Positions 49,117 through 58,297 are shown, counted from the first letter of the stretch. The stretch is DNA of 64,000 bases from Faecalibacterium sp. An122 (GCF_002160895.1 NZ_NFLL01000006.1:62001-126000); one strand, 5' to 3'. A program made the numbers and translations. Notes: generated from the letters alone by a model not told the origin.

Positions 49117-49503
49117 TTATGCGGGTTTGAAAGGCTCTAAAGCGTGACATTTCTGCCTTTGTTTCCGCTTTCTCTCGGCGGCTTTGATTTTCTTCATGCG
49201 TCCGGCGCAGCCGGGACAGTATTTCCCCCGGTTGGATTTGGGGACAAATGCCGCCCCGCAGACGGCGCAGCGTTTCCGGCTCCCTCGGTGCAAGAGGGCT
49301 GCGGCCAGTTCCCCGTCAAGGGGCAGAACAGCCACACGGAACCAGCGGCACATGAGGGAAAGGGAAATGCTCTGGACGCACACGCAAGGCTCCCCGTCGT
49401 CTAACAGCAGGCAGTTTCCCTCGTCGTAGTTACAACACTCATGTACCAGCCGCCGCGCCCGCCGATGCTGGCGGTAGTCCATTCTCGGTAACTTATCGCT
49501 CAT
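49117..49503 (-). CDS. Cysteine-rich VLP-type mobilization protein
   Basis: A 128-residue basic protein starting MSDKLPRMDYRQHRRARRLV at 49503. Cysteines occur in two groups: HECCNYDEGNCLLLDDGEPC and KRCAVCGAAFVPKSNRGKYCPGC. This matches cysteine-rich VLP proteins of Firmicutes mobile elements. Its start overlaps the mobP stop by 11 bases. The C-terminus is Lys/Arg-rich and may bind nucleic acid. Exact role unknown. Confidence 0.75.
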   Translation of the reverse strand: MSDKLPRMDYRQHRRARRLVHECCNYDEGNCLLLDDGEPCVCVQSISLSLMCRWFRVAVLPLDGELAAALLHRGSRKRCAVCGAAFVPKSNRGKYCPGCAGRMKKIKAAERKRKQRQKCHALEPFKPA

Positions 49504-51118
49504 GGCTCTGCTCCTTTCTGCGGTGCGGCTCGTTCCGGCGCAAAATCTGGTCGATGTTCCGCTTGACGGTCTGCAACTCCTTGAACCGCTGTTTCTGTTC
49601 GTGATAGGTGTTATACAGGCCGTCTTTCTCGGAGATAAGCTGCTCGATCTCGGCCTGCAACGCTTTCCGGGCGGGCAGCTTGGTAATGCCATGCGCCTTG
49701 AAATACCGGGCTGCTGCGTCGGCTATGATAAAATCGCTCTCATGGGCCTGCCGGTATGCGGCGCGGGCTTTCTCGGATTTCTGTGCCCGCAGCCCGTCGC
49801 GGGCGGCCTTGGTCTGGGCGTAGGCCAACACCTGCCGCTGCAACTTCTTTTTCCCTTGCAGCTTCGTTTCCAGTGCTTTCAGTTCGCCGCTGGTCTGGCG
49901 CATTTTCTGATAGGCGGTGTCAACGGCGGCTTCTAACTGCTCCGGGGAAGTAAAGCCGTATTGCTGGTAGACGGACAGCGTTTTGGCGGCCTGCTTCAGA
50001 TTGTGTATCTTCGCCCAGCGTTCATAGCCCCGGCCTTTGCCCTCGGCCATTTTCTGCTCAATGTCCACAAGCCGCTGCACTCCGTCCTGTTTCGGGGCGG
50101 CTATCTCGGCTCTGGCAACCTGCAAGCGGTCTTTTATGGTGCGTGGGGGATCGGGGGATCTGGCTGGCGCTTCGGCTGCTCTGGCGGCGTTTTGCTCTAA
50201 AACGGCAAAGACAGCGGCGCGGTCAAAATCGTCGCCCAGCTTCCGGGCGGTAATTGGCTTTGTCCTGTCCGGCGTGAGGTAGGAAAGCCGCCCCCGGCTC
50301 TCCTTGACGGTCACACCCTCCTGCAGCAACAGAGAGGAAAACTCGTCAAAGCTGGCGGCGGTGGCAAGGGCTTTCCGTAGGGTCTGCCGCAGCTTCTCCT
50401 TGTTCGTTTCAAACTTGGTCTGCCGGGGCGTGATACTATCGGCAATCATGGGGGCGTTCTGCTTGTCCAGCGCGGCCTGTCCCTTTTTCTGCGCCCAATA
50501 CTCCCGGTCGGTGACGCGGTTCTTGCTGCCGTTCAAGAGGTCGATTTGATAAAGCCCCTCCCGGTGGCACATCTCCATGACTTCGGATTTGAAGTAGCGC
50601 AGGGCAGCGTCGGTACATCGGTGCTTGCAGCCGACTTTCGTATCGGCCGGCCTGTCCATGTAGGGCAGGAACGGCACTTCCTCAATCCGCAGGCTGTTTA
50701 TGACGATATGCACATGAATGTTGCCGCTGTGGTTATGCCCGTCCGGGTGGGTGCAGACAAGGGCCTGGTGGCCGGGAAAATGCTCTTTACAGAATTGTTC
50801 CCCCAACGCCTGCGCCCGGTCTACGGTCAGGCCGTTGTCCGGCCCGTCCCGCGGGTCAAAGCTGATGATGTAGTGGTGGCTTTTCACATCTTCCCGCCGC
50901 TGGTTTTTCTGATAGCGGAGATTGGCCCGCATACACGCAACGGCAAAATCCTCCCCGTCGCAGTTCAGTGTGGACAGCCGGTAGTCCTCGCGGGGGATAA
51001 GCCTGCCGGTTTCATCAAGGACGGGCTTCATGGTAAACTCGTCATGCTCAAAGAGAAGATATTGCTCGGCGGCTCCGTAGTCGGCGTTTTTAGAGTTGAT
51101 ATGCTTGAGTGTTGCCAA
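49493..51118 (-). CDS. MobP-type relaxase
   Basis: A relaxase of about 541 residues. The conserved region starts ATLKHINSKNADYGAAEQYL. A TTG at 51118 puts the ribosome-like AAGTAGGTG at a suitable distance; a GTG at 51127 is the alternative. The metal-binding motif is HPDGHNHSGNIHVHIVINS near residue 132, with SHHYIISFDPRDG before it, typical of MobP. A helical C-terminal half contains several coiled coils. It nicks oriT with MobC's help. Its mobC partner overlaps by about 29 bases. It lacks a secretion system of its own, so helper ICE functions would be needed. Confidence 0.9.
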   Translation of the reverse strand: MATLKHINSKNADYGAAEQYLLFEHDEFTMKPVLDETGRLIPREDYRLSTLNCDGEDFAVACMRANLRYQKNQRREDVKSHHYIISFDPRDGPDNGLTVDRAQALGEQFCKEHFPGHQALVCTHPDGHNHSGNIHVHIVINSLRIEEVPFLPYMDRPADTKVGCKHRCTDAALRYFKSEVMEMCHREGLYQIDLLNGSKNRVTDREYWAQKKGQAALDKQNAPMIADSITPRQTKFETNKEKLRQTLRKALATAASFDEFSSLLLQEGVTVKESRGRLSYLTPDRTKPITARKLGDDFDRAAVFAVLEQNAARAAEAPARSPDPPRTIKDRLQVARAEIAAPKQDGVQRLVDIEQKMAEGKGRGYERWAKIHNLKQAAKTLSVYQQYGFTSPEQLEAAVDTAYQKMRQTSGELKALETKLQGKKKLQRQVLAYAQTKAARDGLRAQKSEKARAAYRQAHESDFIIADAAARYFKAHGITKLPARKALQAEIEQLISEKDGLYNTYHEQKQRFKELQTVKRNIDQILRRNEPHRRKEQSHER

Positions 51119-51488
51119 CCGCGTCACCTACTTTCTTGAGGACTTCATACTTGAGGACGGCAAGGTCGGATATGGCGGCGCGTACCTCGCCGGAAAGGGT
51201 GTTGTAGGGTACGCCGTATTCGTTCAGATACCGGGCAATCTGATTGAGGTTGCCGCCGATCCTGCCGTACTCGGCTGTCAGCTTCCCGACAGCGGAAAGC
51301 AACTCGTCATTGACCGACGACACATGGACAACCGGGCGTATGGTCGCCCGCCGTATCGCCTGCCGGAGAAATTCGGACTGGCTGATACCATAGGGCGCAA
51401 GCCGCGCTGTGAAGTCGGCATACTCATCTTCGGACAGCCGGGTTTTCACAACGCGGCTGCGGTGGGGCGTGTTGTATTTCTTTCGCAT
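51090..51488 (-). CDS. mobC: MobC relaxosome protein
   Basis: A 132-residue protein starting MRKKYNTPHRSRVVKTRLSE at 51488 behind GGAGGT. The ribbon-helix-helix N-terminus (VKTRLSEDEYADFTARLAPYGI, then SQSEFLRQAI) and the C-terminal motif IGGNLNQIARYLNEYG are characteristic of MobC, which melts oriT DNA and recruits the relaxase. It overlaps the relaxase gene. A longer frame upstream to 51824 lies in AT/GC-mixed noncoding sequence and is rejected. Confidence 0.88.
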   Translation of the reverse strand: MRKKYNTPHRSRVVKTRLSEDEYADFTARLAPYGISQSEFLRQAIRRATIRPVVHVSSVNDELLSAVGKLTAEYGRIGGNLNQIARYLNEYGVPYNTLSGEVRAAISDLAVLKYEVLKKVGDAVGNTQAYQL

Positions 51489-51985
51489 GGTGTGACCTCC
51501 TTTCTCGCCCGTAAGGGCGCATGAGCAGGGTTTGGGGAAGGCACTCCCCAACAAGTTTCCCGCGAGGGGCAAAACTGCAGAATTGCGGATTTTGGCACCG
51601 TGGTAGAAACTTGCTCTCCGTGACTGCAAACTTTCTCTCACTTCCGTCCGCCACTTTTTTGGAAAACTGCAACCACAAAAGTTTGTTTCTCTTTTTCTGC
51701 TACTACTAATCCTGTAAAGGGCATTCCTGCCCGCTTTCGCTAAAATGACACCGGACGCAGTGGTTTCTACCCGGTGTTGGAGAAATCCTTTCTCTTTGCC
51801 CTCTACTACGGGTAAATGCTCCAAATGCCAAACACCAGGGCAGAAAAATTCCCTCCTCGCTTACTACTACAACCGGCAGGGGGCAAAATGGCCGGGAGCG
51901 GAGCCGGACAACAAAAAAAGCAGTAAATCTTTTTCAAGACTTACTGCTTTCGCTGGCCGCGTCGGTGGCGGCTGGTATTCAGTTT
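51489..51985. other. Noncoding region upstream of mobC, possible oriT
   Basis: About 500 bases without a convincing gene. It has an inverted repeat ACACCGG/CCGGTGT at 51748-51777, repeated CTACTACT words near 51700, 51810 and 51865, and a terminator-like hairpin at 51917-51950. Mobilization origins usually lie just upstream of mobC, so oriT is probably here. I cannot place a nick site. Confidence 0.5.
51917..51950 (-). terminator. Terminator hairpin with T-run
   Basis: On the minus strand AAAGCAGTAA plus GTCTT pairs with AAGAT plus TTACTGCTTT with one mismatch, followed by TTTTGTTG. It follows the gene fragment ending at 51986. Confidence 0.8.
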
Positions 51986-52147
51986 TTATGACTTGTCCGG
52001 TGGTTCGTCAAGCCGGAACTTGAATTGACAGTCAATTAACCGCTGCTTTACATAGTCCTCCACCTCGGCGTTGACCTGCCCGTTCACTTTTGAGAAATAG
52101 CGGATATATCCCGCTTGCGGAGCATAGCTTTTTTTGACCGCAAAGCA
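51986..52147 (-). pseudogene. C-terminal gene fragment of unknown family
   Basis: A short open frame reads KSYAPQAGYIRYFSKVNGQV, then NAEVEDYVKQRLIDCQFKFR and ends PPDKS. Codon use and composition look coding and a terminator follows, but no start or ribosome site is present. It appears to be the 3' end of a gene whose upstream part was replaced by the methyltransferase/tet(W) segment. Family not recognised. Confidence 0.5.
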
Positions 52148-52291
52148 TTAGGCGGGTTACAGTAAATAAAAATGGACACGGCGATACCTCCCCGATACCG
52201 CCGTATCCTTAAAAAAGGGCGACTTTAATACACTACCCGCAATCCATTCTATAATAGGGAACAGCGGCTTTTGCGCAATATTAAATAAAAA

Positions 52292-52334
52292 AGCCGATAA
52301 CACATAGGTTTTTTGACCTAATGCGTTATCGGCT
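52292..52334. terminator. Terminator of the RlmN/Cfr-like gene
   Basis: AGCCGATAACACATAGG and CCTAATGCGTTATCGGCT form a 10-bp outer stem with extra inner pairs, and on the minus strand it is followed by TTTTTTATT. It lies 28 bases after the methyltransferase stop. Confidence 0.85.
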
Positions 52335-52361
52335 CTGCGTCTATGCGTCTGGCACTTTTAA

Positions 52362-53345
52362 TCATTTTTTTTTGAATTTATTATATGTGTTAGCTAACTG
52401 TCCACAAGCCGCGTTAATCTCTCTGCCATGAGAAACTCTCATAGTAACTTCAAGTCCTGCTTGCTCTAATTGATGTTTGAATGCAACTATTTCCCGTTTC
52501 TGTGGTGCTTTAATTCTTGAATTGCTTGTTGGGTTGTATTGTAACAGGTTAATCATAACTTTTTTGCCCCGAAACCATTTTGCAAGTTGTCTTACATCTG
52601 AGGGCCGGTCATTTATACCCGGTAAAAGCAAATACGCAAAGACAATTTTGCGATTATGCCTTTCAGAATAGGATAAGGCTTGCTTAACAACATCTTCAAT
52701 AGCATATATGCGCATGTGAGGAATAATACGATTTCTTGCAGATTGTGTTGCTGCGTGTAAAGATATTGTCAACTGAATTTTAAGATGTTCCTCGCGCAAT
52801 TTTTTTAATTGATCGACCGGACCAACTGTTGATATGGTAATGCCGTCGGTTGGAAAGTTGAGCCCATATCTATCTCGGAGAATATGGATTGCTTTTATCA
52901 AGTTGTCATAATTGAATAAAGGCTCTCCCATACCCATAAAAACGATACGGTTTACTTTTCGACGCAACAATATAATCTGTTGTACGATTTCTGACGATGT
53001 TAGATTACGAACAAAGCCATTTCGCCCGGACTCACAAAAAATACAACCAACAGGACAACCGACTTGTGTGCTCACGCAAACAGTTCCACCATCTCGCCGC
53101 TTGATAAAAACCGTTTCAATGTATTTGTTGTCTTTCAGTTCGTAAACATACTTTTCAGTATCACTGCTTTTGCAAATATTTTTTACCAACATTGATAGAT
53201 TTTTTTTGCGTGGTAATTGCTTATATAATTCTTCATATAAGGCTTTTGCTTCATTCTCGCCAATAACTTCCGACATTTCTTTGTAAGTAAATCCGTATGG
53301 ATCATTCCGTACTTCCGCAGGCGTATATTTAGGTAAACGTTTCAT
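52362..53345 (-). CDS. RlmN/Cfr family radical SAM methyltransferase
   Basis: A 327-residue radical SAM enzyme. The [4Fe-4S] motif CxxxCxxC is CPVGCIFC, preceded by the conserved catalytic-type cysteine (VCVSTQVGC). The second catalytic cysteine is near the C-terminus (INAACGQL). Further family marks are VFMGMGEPLFNYDN, ISTVGPVDQLKKL and YLLLPGINDRPSD. RlmN methylates C2 of A2503 in 23S rRNA and Cfr methylates C8, giving multidrug resistance. Position-by-position the sequence has features of both, so specificity cannot be told. It lies in mobile DNA next to tet(W), lacks the usual chromosomal RlmN context and is more AT-rich than its neighbours. Confidence 0.85.
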   Translation of the reverse strand: MKRLPKYTPAEVRNDPYGFTYKEMSEVIGENEAKALYEELYKQLPRKKNLSMLVKNICKSSDTEKYVYELKDNKYIETVFIKRRDGGTVCVSTQVGCPVGCIFCESGRNGFVRNLTSSEIVQQIILLRRKVNRIVFMGMGEPLFNYDNLIKAIHILRDRYGLNFPTDGITISTVGPVDQLKKLREEHLKIQLTISLHAATQSARNRIIPHMRIYAIEDVVKQALSYSERHNRKIVFAYLLLPGINDRPSDVRQLAKWFRGKKVMINLLQYNPTSNSRIKAPQKREIVAFKHQLEQAGLEVTMRVSHGREINAACGQLANTYNKFKKK

Positions 53346-53361
53346 TTTTATATCCTTTCTT

Positions 53362-53547
53362 CTAAATAATAAAAGTTTGTTTTTCTGTATTTTTGATTAC
53401 AATCTCTAATTTTTCTACATCAATGATATGCGTCAATTTGCATTTAGGGCAGAAAAGAGGAAAATCTTTTAATACAGTATTATGAAATACTTGAACTCTC
53501 GTCTTTCCGTTACAAATCGGACATTTTATCCAATATTTTTTAAGCAT
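53362..53547 (-). CDS. Cysteine-rich KTR domain protein
   Basis: A 61-residue protein (MLKKYWIKCPICNGKTRVQV, then FPLFCPKCKLTHIIDVEKLE). Two CxxC pairs with the KTR motif identify the cysteine-rich KTR family, small proteins repeatedly found beside tetracycline resistance genes in Firmicutes elements. It ends 16 bases before the methyltransferase. It probably travelled with tet(W). Function unknown. Confidence 0.85.
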   Translation of the reverse strand: MLKKYWIKCPICNGKTRVQVFHNTVLKDFPLFCPKCKLTHIIDVEKLEIVIKNTEKQTFII

Positions 53548-53678
53548 TATATTTCACTCGTCCTTCCTGTTGTAATATTCGTCTGTTCCTGGTTCAAAAT
53601 AGTTTCTCCTCTCTGATACTGATTTTATCAATGATATTTCGCAATAGCCAGCAATGAACGCTTGCATTGCGCAAGACG

Positions 53679-55598
53679 TTACATTATCTTCTGAAACATA
53701 TAGCGCACCTTGTCCAGGCGGCTGTTTGGACGGCGGGGCTGGATGACCGGCTGACCGACAGCGGCCTGATATCCTTTCAGCTCTGTAAGGCATACGCTCC
53801 GCCCGTTGGTGTAAAAGGCCAGATCAGTACGGTATGCCTGTATACAGCGGGCGGGAATCTCGCCAGTAAAGACAACTTCATCCTTTTTTACCTGGGCCGT
53901 TTCGATGGTGGCACAGTATTTCGGTGCATCATGATAAGCCCTGGAAAGGTATTCCTGGGGCGCATAGAGGATGAAGGAGAGATAAGGTTCCAGCAGCTGC
54001 GTCCCCGATTCCTTCAATGCCTGTTCCAATACAATCGGGGCCAATGAGCGGAAGTCCGCCGGCGTGCTGACCGGACTGTAATAAAGCCCGTATTCAAAGC
54101 AAATCTTACAGTCCGTTACGTTCCAGCCGAACAAGCCCTGCTCCAGCCCGTAACGGATACCATCCCTGACAGCGTTTTGAAAACTCTGGTTCAAGTATCC
54201 CAGCGAAACCCGGCTCTCGTATTGTACACCGGAGCCAAGCGAGAGTGGTGTAACAGACAGTCCTATGGATGCCCAAAACGGGTTGGGCGGCACCTCGATA
54301 TGGATGGTGTGGCTGGCTGCTTTGAGCGGCCGCTCCATATAAATGACGGAGGGTTCCTTTACCACTGTTTCAAGCTTGTATTTTTCCGACAGCAAAGCGG
54401 AAACAACCTCCAACTGCACCCGGCCCAAAAAAGAAAGAATGATCTCATGGGTGATGGAATCCACTTCGCAACGCAAAAGCGGGTCAGTATCCGCAAGTTG
54501 CGTAAGAGCGTCCAGCAGCCGTTCTCTTTGCGCTGCCGTTTTCGGCGCAATCGTCGTCCGCAGCATGGGGAGGGGGTCCTCGCGCCACCTTTTACGAGGG
54601 AGCCGGGTTTGGTCCCCTAATACATCGTTTAACCTCACGCTGTCGCTGGGAAGGATAACAATTTCACCCTGATAAGCGGTGTCTGTCCGAACAATTTCCC
54701 CTTTGGATGGAATACGCATCTCTGTGATTTTCAGCTTTTCTCTCCCGGCCAGGGCCACCGTATCCCGCAGGCGCAGCGTTCCGCTGTATAACCGTAGATA
54801 GACACGCCGCTGGCCGCAATCGGTGTACTCAACCTTGAAAACGCTGCCGCATAGGGCGGCGCCCCCCTGTTCCCCAATCGGTTGGAACAGCCCTGTCACC
54901 GCATCCATCAACGGTTGAATGCCAAGGCCATTTTTGGCGCTGCCATGATAGACTGGGAACAGGGAGGCGTCTTGAACCCGCTGCTGTTCCTCCCGCGCAA
55001 GTTTTTCCCGGCTGATTGGTTCTCCTGCGATATACTTTTCCAATAATTCATCGTTATTTTCGATGACCGCATCCCATGCTTCTATGTCGGTATTTTCCTC
55101 CAGGACTATTTCCGGGGACAGCGACACCGTCTGCTTGATGATAATATCGGCGGAGAGCTTATCCCGAACAGACTGAACCACGCTCTGCAAATCAACGCCA
55201 GCCTGGTCGATCTTGTTGATAAAGATAACGGTGGGAATGTTCATTTTCCGCAGGGCATGGAACAGAATACGGGTCTGGGCCTGCACGCCATCTTTAGCGG
55301 AGATCACCAAGATGGCCCCATCTAAAACAGCCAAAGAGCGGTACACCTCCGCCAAAAAATCCATGTGGCCGGGCGTATCCACAATGTTAACTTTACATCT
55401 GTGCCACTGGAAGGAAGTGACTGCCGCTTGAATGGTAATCCCACGCTGCCGCTCCAAAAACATGGTGTCCGTCCTCGTTGTCCCTTTTTCGACGCTCCCC
55501 GGTTCTGAAATGGCTCCGCTGGCATATAGCAGGCTCTCCGTCAAGGTCGTCTTTCCAGCGTCTACATGGGCAAGAATTCCAATATTGATTATTTTCAT
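53679..55598 (-). CDS. tet(W): Tetracycline resistance ribosomal protection protein Tet(W)
   Basis: A 639-residue GTPase of the EF-G-like ribosome protection family. The start [20 protein letters not shown] is the G1 motif, and G3 (VDTPGHMDF) and G4 ([11 protein letters not shown]) follow. The length and remembered sequence match Tet(W) closely, including [20 protein letters not shown]; the very C-terminus reads VRYMFQKIM, so a small mosaic cannot be excluded. It binds the ribosome and releases tetracycline using GTP. GGGAGGAC lies before the ATG. A leader with hairpins and a small peptide lies upstream, suggesting attenuation control. It is the window's clear resistance gene. Confidence 0.93.
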   Translation of the reverse strand: MKIINIGILAHVDAGKTTLTESLLYASGAISEPGSVEKGTTRTDTMFLERQRGITIQAAVTSFQWHRCKVNIVDTPGHMDFLAEVYRSLAVLDGAILVISAKDGVQAQTRILFHALRKMNIPTVIFINKIDQAGVDLQSVVQSVRDKLSADIIIKQTVSLSPEIVLEENTDIEAWDAVIENNDELLEKYIAGEPISREKLAREEQQRVQDASLFPVYHGSAKNGLGIQPLMDAVTGLFQPIGEQGGAALCGSVFKVEYTDCGQRRVYLRLYSGTLRLRDTVALAGREKLKITEMRIPSKGEIVRTDTAYQGEIVILPSDSVRLNDVLGDQTRLPRKRWREDPLPMLRTTIAPKTAAQRERLLDALTQLADTDPLLRCEVDSITHEIILSFLGRVQLEVVSALLSEKYKLETVVKEPSVIYMERPLKAASHTIHIEVPPNPFWASIGLSVTPLSLGSGVQYESRVSLGYLNQSFQNAVRDGIRYGLEQGLFGWNVTDCKICFEYGLYYSPVSTPADFRSLAPIVLEQALKESGTQLLEPYLSFILYAPQEYLSRAYHDAPKYCATIETAQVKKDEVVFTGEIPARCIQAYRTDLAFYTNGRSVCLTELKGYQAAVGQPVIQPRRPNSRLDKVRYMFQKIM

Positions 55599-55860
55599 GT
55601 GATTGTCCTCCCTTTACAGCCCCAAAGGGCATAAAAATCCCCAGCAGTAAAATACTTTTACCACTGGGGATTATAAGTTGCGGACATACACATATACAGC
55701 ATACACCTGTTTGTGATTGCTGTTTTTGGGGATATGTCAAAATTGATAAGGCAAAAGTATTCTTAAATTGGGTACAAAAAACTAAGCCCCTACAAAAGGA
55801 GCTATCATAATCCTTTGTTCCCACTATTTGATTATAGTTTTATTTAAGAATACCTTGCCG
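55599..55860 (-). promoter_or_regulatory. tet(W) attenuation leader
   Basis: Seen on the minus strand: inverted copies of GTATTCTTAAAT at about 55755-55768 and 55843-55856; an AGCTCC/AGGGGCT stem followed by TTTTTT within the leader ORF end at about 55773-55803; and a second stem (ATCCCCAG/CTGGGGAT) at 55636-55671 followed by TTTTTA. A TATAAT box is at about 55831-55836. The arrangement resembles the tet(M) leader, where tetracycline-slowed ribosomes let polymerase read through. The mechanism is inferred. Confidence 0.7.
55782..55808 (-). CDS. tet(W) leader peptide MIAPFVGA
   Basis: An eight-codon frame from the ATG at 55808 with AAAGG six bases upstream, ending at TAG. It overlaps the first terminator stem (AGCTCC/AGGGGCT), so a ribosome on it could block that stem. 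Expression has not been shown. Confidence 0.6.
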   Translation of the reverse strand: MIAPFVGA

Positions 55861-55959
55861 CATATTTTTTACTCCTTTTCTGGATTAAATCATTGTATCA
55901 CATCAGTTTTAGGAAAGCAAGTACCTAAAAGAAATTTTTCTTCCCCTTATATGTAACAA

Positions 55960-56060
55960 TCATACCGGCTTCCTAGCGTTCAGAATGTTTTCTGCTGTCT
56001 GCTGTGGTGTTTGGTTGGAATTGTCCAACCAAAAGCCGATCCGTGGTGTTGTCTGCATTT
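55960..56060 (-). pseudogene. Possible P-loop kinase C-terminal fragment
   Basis: A minus-strand frame ends FWLDNSNQTPQQTAENILN just before its stop. This resembles the tail of small AAA/P-loop kinases, but the upstream part is missing and similarity is only a dozen residues. The remaining DNA to 56238 has no gene. It may be debris at the tet(W)/ICE junction. Confidence 0.3.
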
Positions 56061-56238
56061 TACTAAATACAAATTCAATGTATACAGAAAGATATAAGGA
56101 GTGGGAGGGATTCCGCCGTAGTTGGCATTGTAGGAAAATCCAAAAGTTTAGATTTTCCCACAATGCTTATCTTTTGGTCTTTGGTTCGGAATAGTGTAGT
56201 GCTGGCGGTCTATCTCTTGTTTTCGGTTGCTTGCTTCC

Positions 56239-56379
56239 TTACCGTACATGAGCATTTGCGCCGGGGTTGTCGTTGCCATATCCTTCCAGCAGGTTGATGA
56301 CACCCCAAACGCCAAGGCCAGCGCCCAGAGCCATAACCAGAACCTTCAGCACTTCGATAGCAGAGTTAAAAAATTCCAT
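56239..56379 (-). pseudogene. Maff2 pilin-like gene, truncated
   Basis: From the ATG at 56379 (AAAGGAG upstream) the frame reads MEFFNSAIEVLKVLVMALGA, then GVWGVINLLEGYGNDNPGAN, matching the first 42 residues of Maff2. It then departs (AHVR) and stops after 46 codons. The second helix is lost. The ICE backbone to the right ends here, so this is the junction with the tet(W)-bearing segment. Confidence 0.85.
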
Positions 56380-56428
56380 ACAGTTTTCTCCTTTTCATTG
56401 ATTAAAATGGATTGGTGGGTACAAAAAA

Positions 56429-56446
56429 GCCGCCCATGATGGCGGC
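56429..56446 (-). terminator. Terminator after the second virD4
   Basis: On the minus strand GCCGCC and GGCGGC form a 6-bp stem with a six-base loop followed by TTTTTTGT. It lies 4 bases after the gene-end palindrome of virD4 and before the truncated maff2. Confidence 0.75.
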
Positions 56447-56450
56447 GTCA

Positions 56451-56473
56451 CTTCGGGCCAATGTGGCCCGAGG
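56451..56473. repeat. Gene-end palindrome, copy A (after virD4)
   Basis: A 23-base palindrome with stem CTTCGGGCC / GGCCCGAGG and a variable centre. It touches the virD4 stop codon (56474-56476). Three similar copies lie at 58832, 59892 and 62354, each right after a stop codon. Confidence 0.9.
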
Positions 56474-58297
56474 TCACACGAACTCGTCGCTGTCCAGATC
56501 GTCAAAGTTTAGGAGGTCAGCTTCTTCGTCCGTGTCCGTTTCTTCCACCTCGTACACCGTGTACTCGTCCTCCGGCTTTAGTCTCAATGGCCGGCGGCGG
56601 AACAGGCTTTCCAGATGGAAGGCGTTTTTCTTTTTGTCAAACTCGGCGGTATATCTGTAATTCGGGTGCTTTTTCAGGTCATACTTCGGGGACAGGAAGG
56701 GCGGCAGGCCACGGAGCTGCAAGATACATTTGTCCCCCGGCATGGTGGTGATCTCGCTGGTTGTCATCAGCTCCCGGCCAAGCCGTTGCAGGTTCTGGCT
56801 GTAACTTTCCGACTGCCCCCGGCTGCGCCCTTCGGTCTGCATGGAGATGGTCGCCTTTCCCAGCCAGTTCTCGGAAATGTCTTTTAAGGTGGACGCCTCC
56901 CGCCCTCCGAGGAAGATAATGCTGTCCATGTTTCCCATGATGGTTTCCGAGTTGTCTTTGTAAAGAGCCTTGCACTGGCTCATTGCCTGGTAAAAGAGGG
57001 TCAGGCTGATTTCCCGTGACCGGATAACAGCCACGATTTTTTCCAGCCCCGGCACCTGCCCTGTGTTGGCAGCCTCGTCCCACAGCACCCGTACATGGTG
57101 GGGAAGGCGGCCCCCGTATTTGTTGTCTGCCCGCTCACACAGAAGGTTGAACATCTGGGAGAAGGCAAGGGCCACAAGGAAGTTATAGGTGGTGTCGGTG
57201 TCGCTGATAAGAAAGAACAGCGCCGATTTCTCGTCGCCCAGCCGGTCAAGCTTCAGCTCGTCATAGCTCATAATCTCCCGAAGCTGGGGGATGTCAAAAG
57301 GAGCAAGACGGGCCCCGCAGGAAATCAGGATGGATTTTGCCGTTTTGCCGCTGGCCAATTTGTATTTGGCATACTGGCGCACAGCAAAATGCTGAGGGTT
57401 CCGTTTGGCGAGGCCGTCAAACATATAGTCCACGGCGTTCTTAAAGGTTTCATCATCCTCCCGGACTTCCATGCTGTTTATCATTTCTACCAGCGTATTC
57501 ATGTTGCGTTCTTCCTCCGGCCCTTCAAAGACGATATAGGCCACAAGGGCGCAGTACAAAAGCGTTTCGGCTTTGGTCCAGAACTCGTCCCCCTCTTTCC
57601 CGTCGCCTTTGGTGTTGGCGATCAGGGCGTTGACGAATTTCAGGACGTCGCTTTCCGTCTTGATGTAGGCCAGCGGATTGTAGTGCATGGATTTTGAAAA
57701 ATCTATGCTGTTAAACACCCGTACCTTATAGCCCTGCCGCTGTAAGAACCGCCCGCACTGGTCGAGAGCCCCGCCCTTTGGGTCAACGCACACATAGGAG
57801 CTGTGAGCTTGAAGGAGCTGGGGCGTGAGCCAGAAGCGGGTCTTGCCCGAGCCGGATGAGCCGATCACACAGGCGTTTAAGTTCCGGGCATTGGCCGGGA
57901 TTTTCGGGCGGGTGTTCATGGTGAGAAATTCCGTCCCCGTCAAAATGACGTTGTTCTGGAATTTCGGGTCAACGAATGGTTTAATGTCCTCCGGCGTACC
58001 CCACCGGGCGGTGCCGTACTCGGCGTCCCGGCGGAATTTCTTTGCCTTCTTGATTTTGGACTGGATAAAGAAGTACATCCCGGCGGCTCCGGCGATCCCC
58101 ACAAGCAGGTCAATACCGCCAAGCCCCGGCCAGTAGTTTTCAAAGGCCACCGGGAAGGTGTCCATCATCCCCATGAGCTTTGTGCCGAAGTCCGCGCCGG
58201 GGGCGATACGGTAGGCCGTCCCCAGCTTTGAGAAGAACCAGAACACAAAGAGATACGGCAGGTTCGGGAGCACATATTTTCGGATTTTGTCACTCAA
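56474..58297 (-). CDS. VirD4-like coupling protein, second ICE
   Basis: A 607-residue coupling ATPase. It has two N-terminal transmembrane segments (VLPNLPYLFVFWFFSKLG and GIDLLVGIAGAAGMYFFIQS), Walker A near residue 146 (VIGSSGSGKTRFWLTPQL) and Walker B in VLWDEAANTGQVPGLEKIV. Compared with the first VirD4 (17609-19381) it has the same plan but DEAA for DEFA and a different tail, so it belongs to a separate ICE lineage. Its ATG overlaps pcfB by 4 bases. Its stop carries the gene-end palindrome. Confidence 0.93.
   Translation of the reverse strand: MSDKIRKYVLPNLPYLFVFWFFSKLGTAYRIAPGADFGTKLMGMMDTFPVAFENYWPGLGGIDLLVGIAGAAGMYFFIQSKIKKAKKFRRDAEYGTARWGTPEDIKPFVDPKFQNNVILTGTEFLTMNTRPKIPANARNLNACVIGSSGSGKTRFWLTPQLLQAHSSYVCVDPKGGALDQCGRFLQRQGYKVRVFNSIDFSKSMHYNPLAYIKTESDVLKFVNALIANTKGDGKEGDEFWTKAETLLYCALVAYIVFEGPEEERNMNTLVEMINSMEVREDDETFKNAVDYMFDGLAKRNPQHFAVRQYAKYKLASGKTAKSILISCGARLAPFDIPQLREIMSYDELKLDRLGDEKSALFFLISDTDTTYNFLVALAFSQMFNLLCERADNKYGGRLPHHVRVLWDEAANTGQVPGLEKIVAVIRSREISLTLFYQAMSQCKALYKDNSETIMGNMDSIIFLGGREASTLKDISENWLGKATISMQTEGRSRGQSESYSQNLQRLGRELMTTSEITTMPGDKCILQLRGLPPFLSPKYDLKKHPNYRYTAEFDKKKNAFHLESLFRRRPLRLKPEDEYTVYEVEETDTDEEADLLNFDDLDSDEFV

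Noticed and set aside
53554-53793. 79-residue minus-strand frame overlapping the tet(W) 3' end
   Set aside because: It overlaps tet(W) in another frame and has no family match.
55985-56194. Plus-strand frame of 69 residues left of the truncated maff2
   Set aside because: No ribosome site, composition unlike neighbours, likely junction debris.
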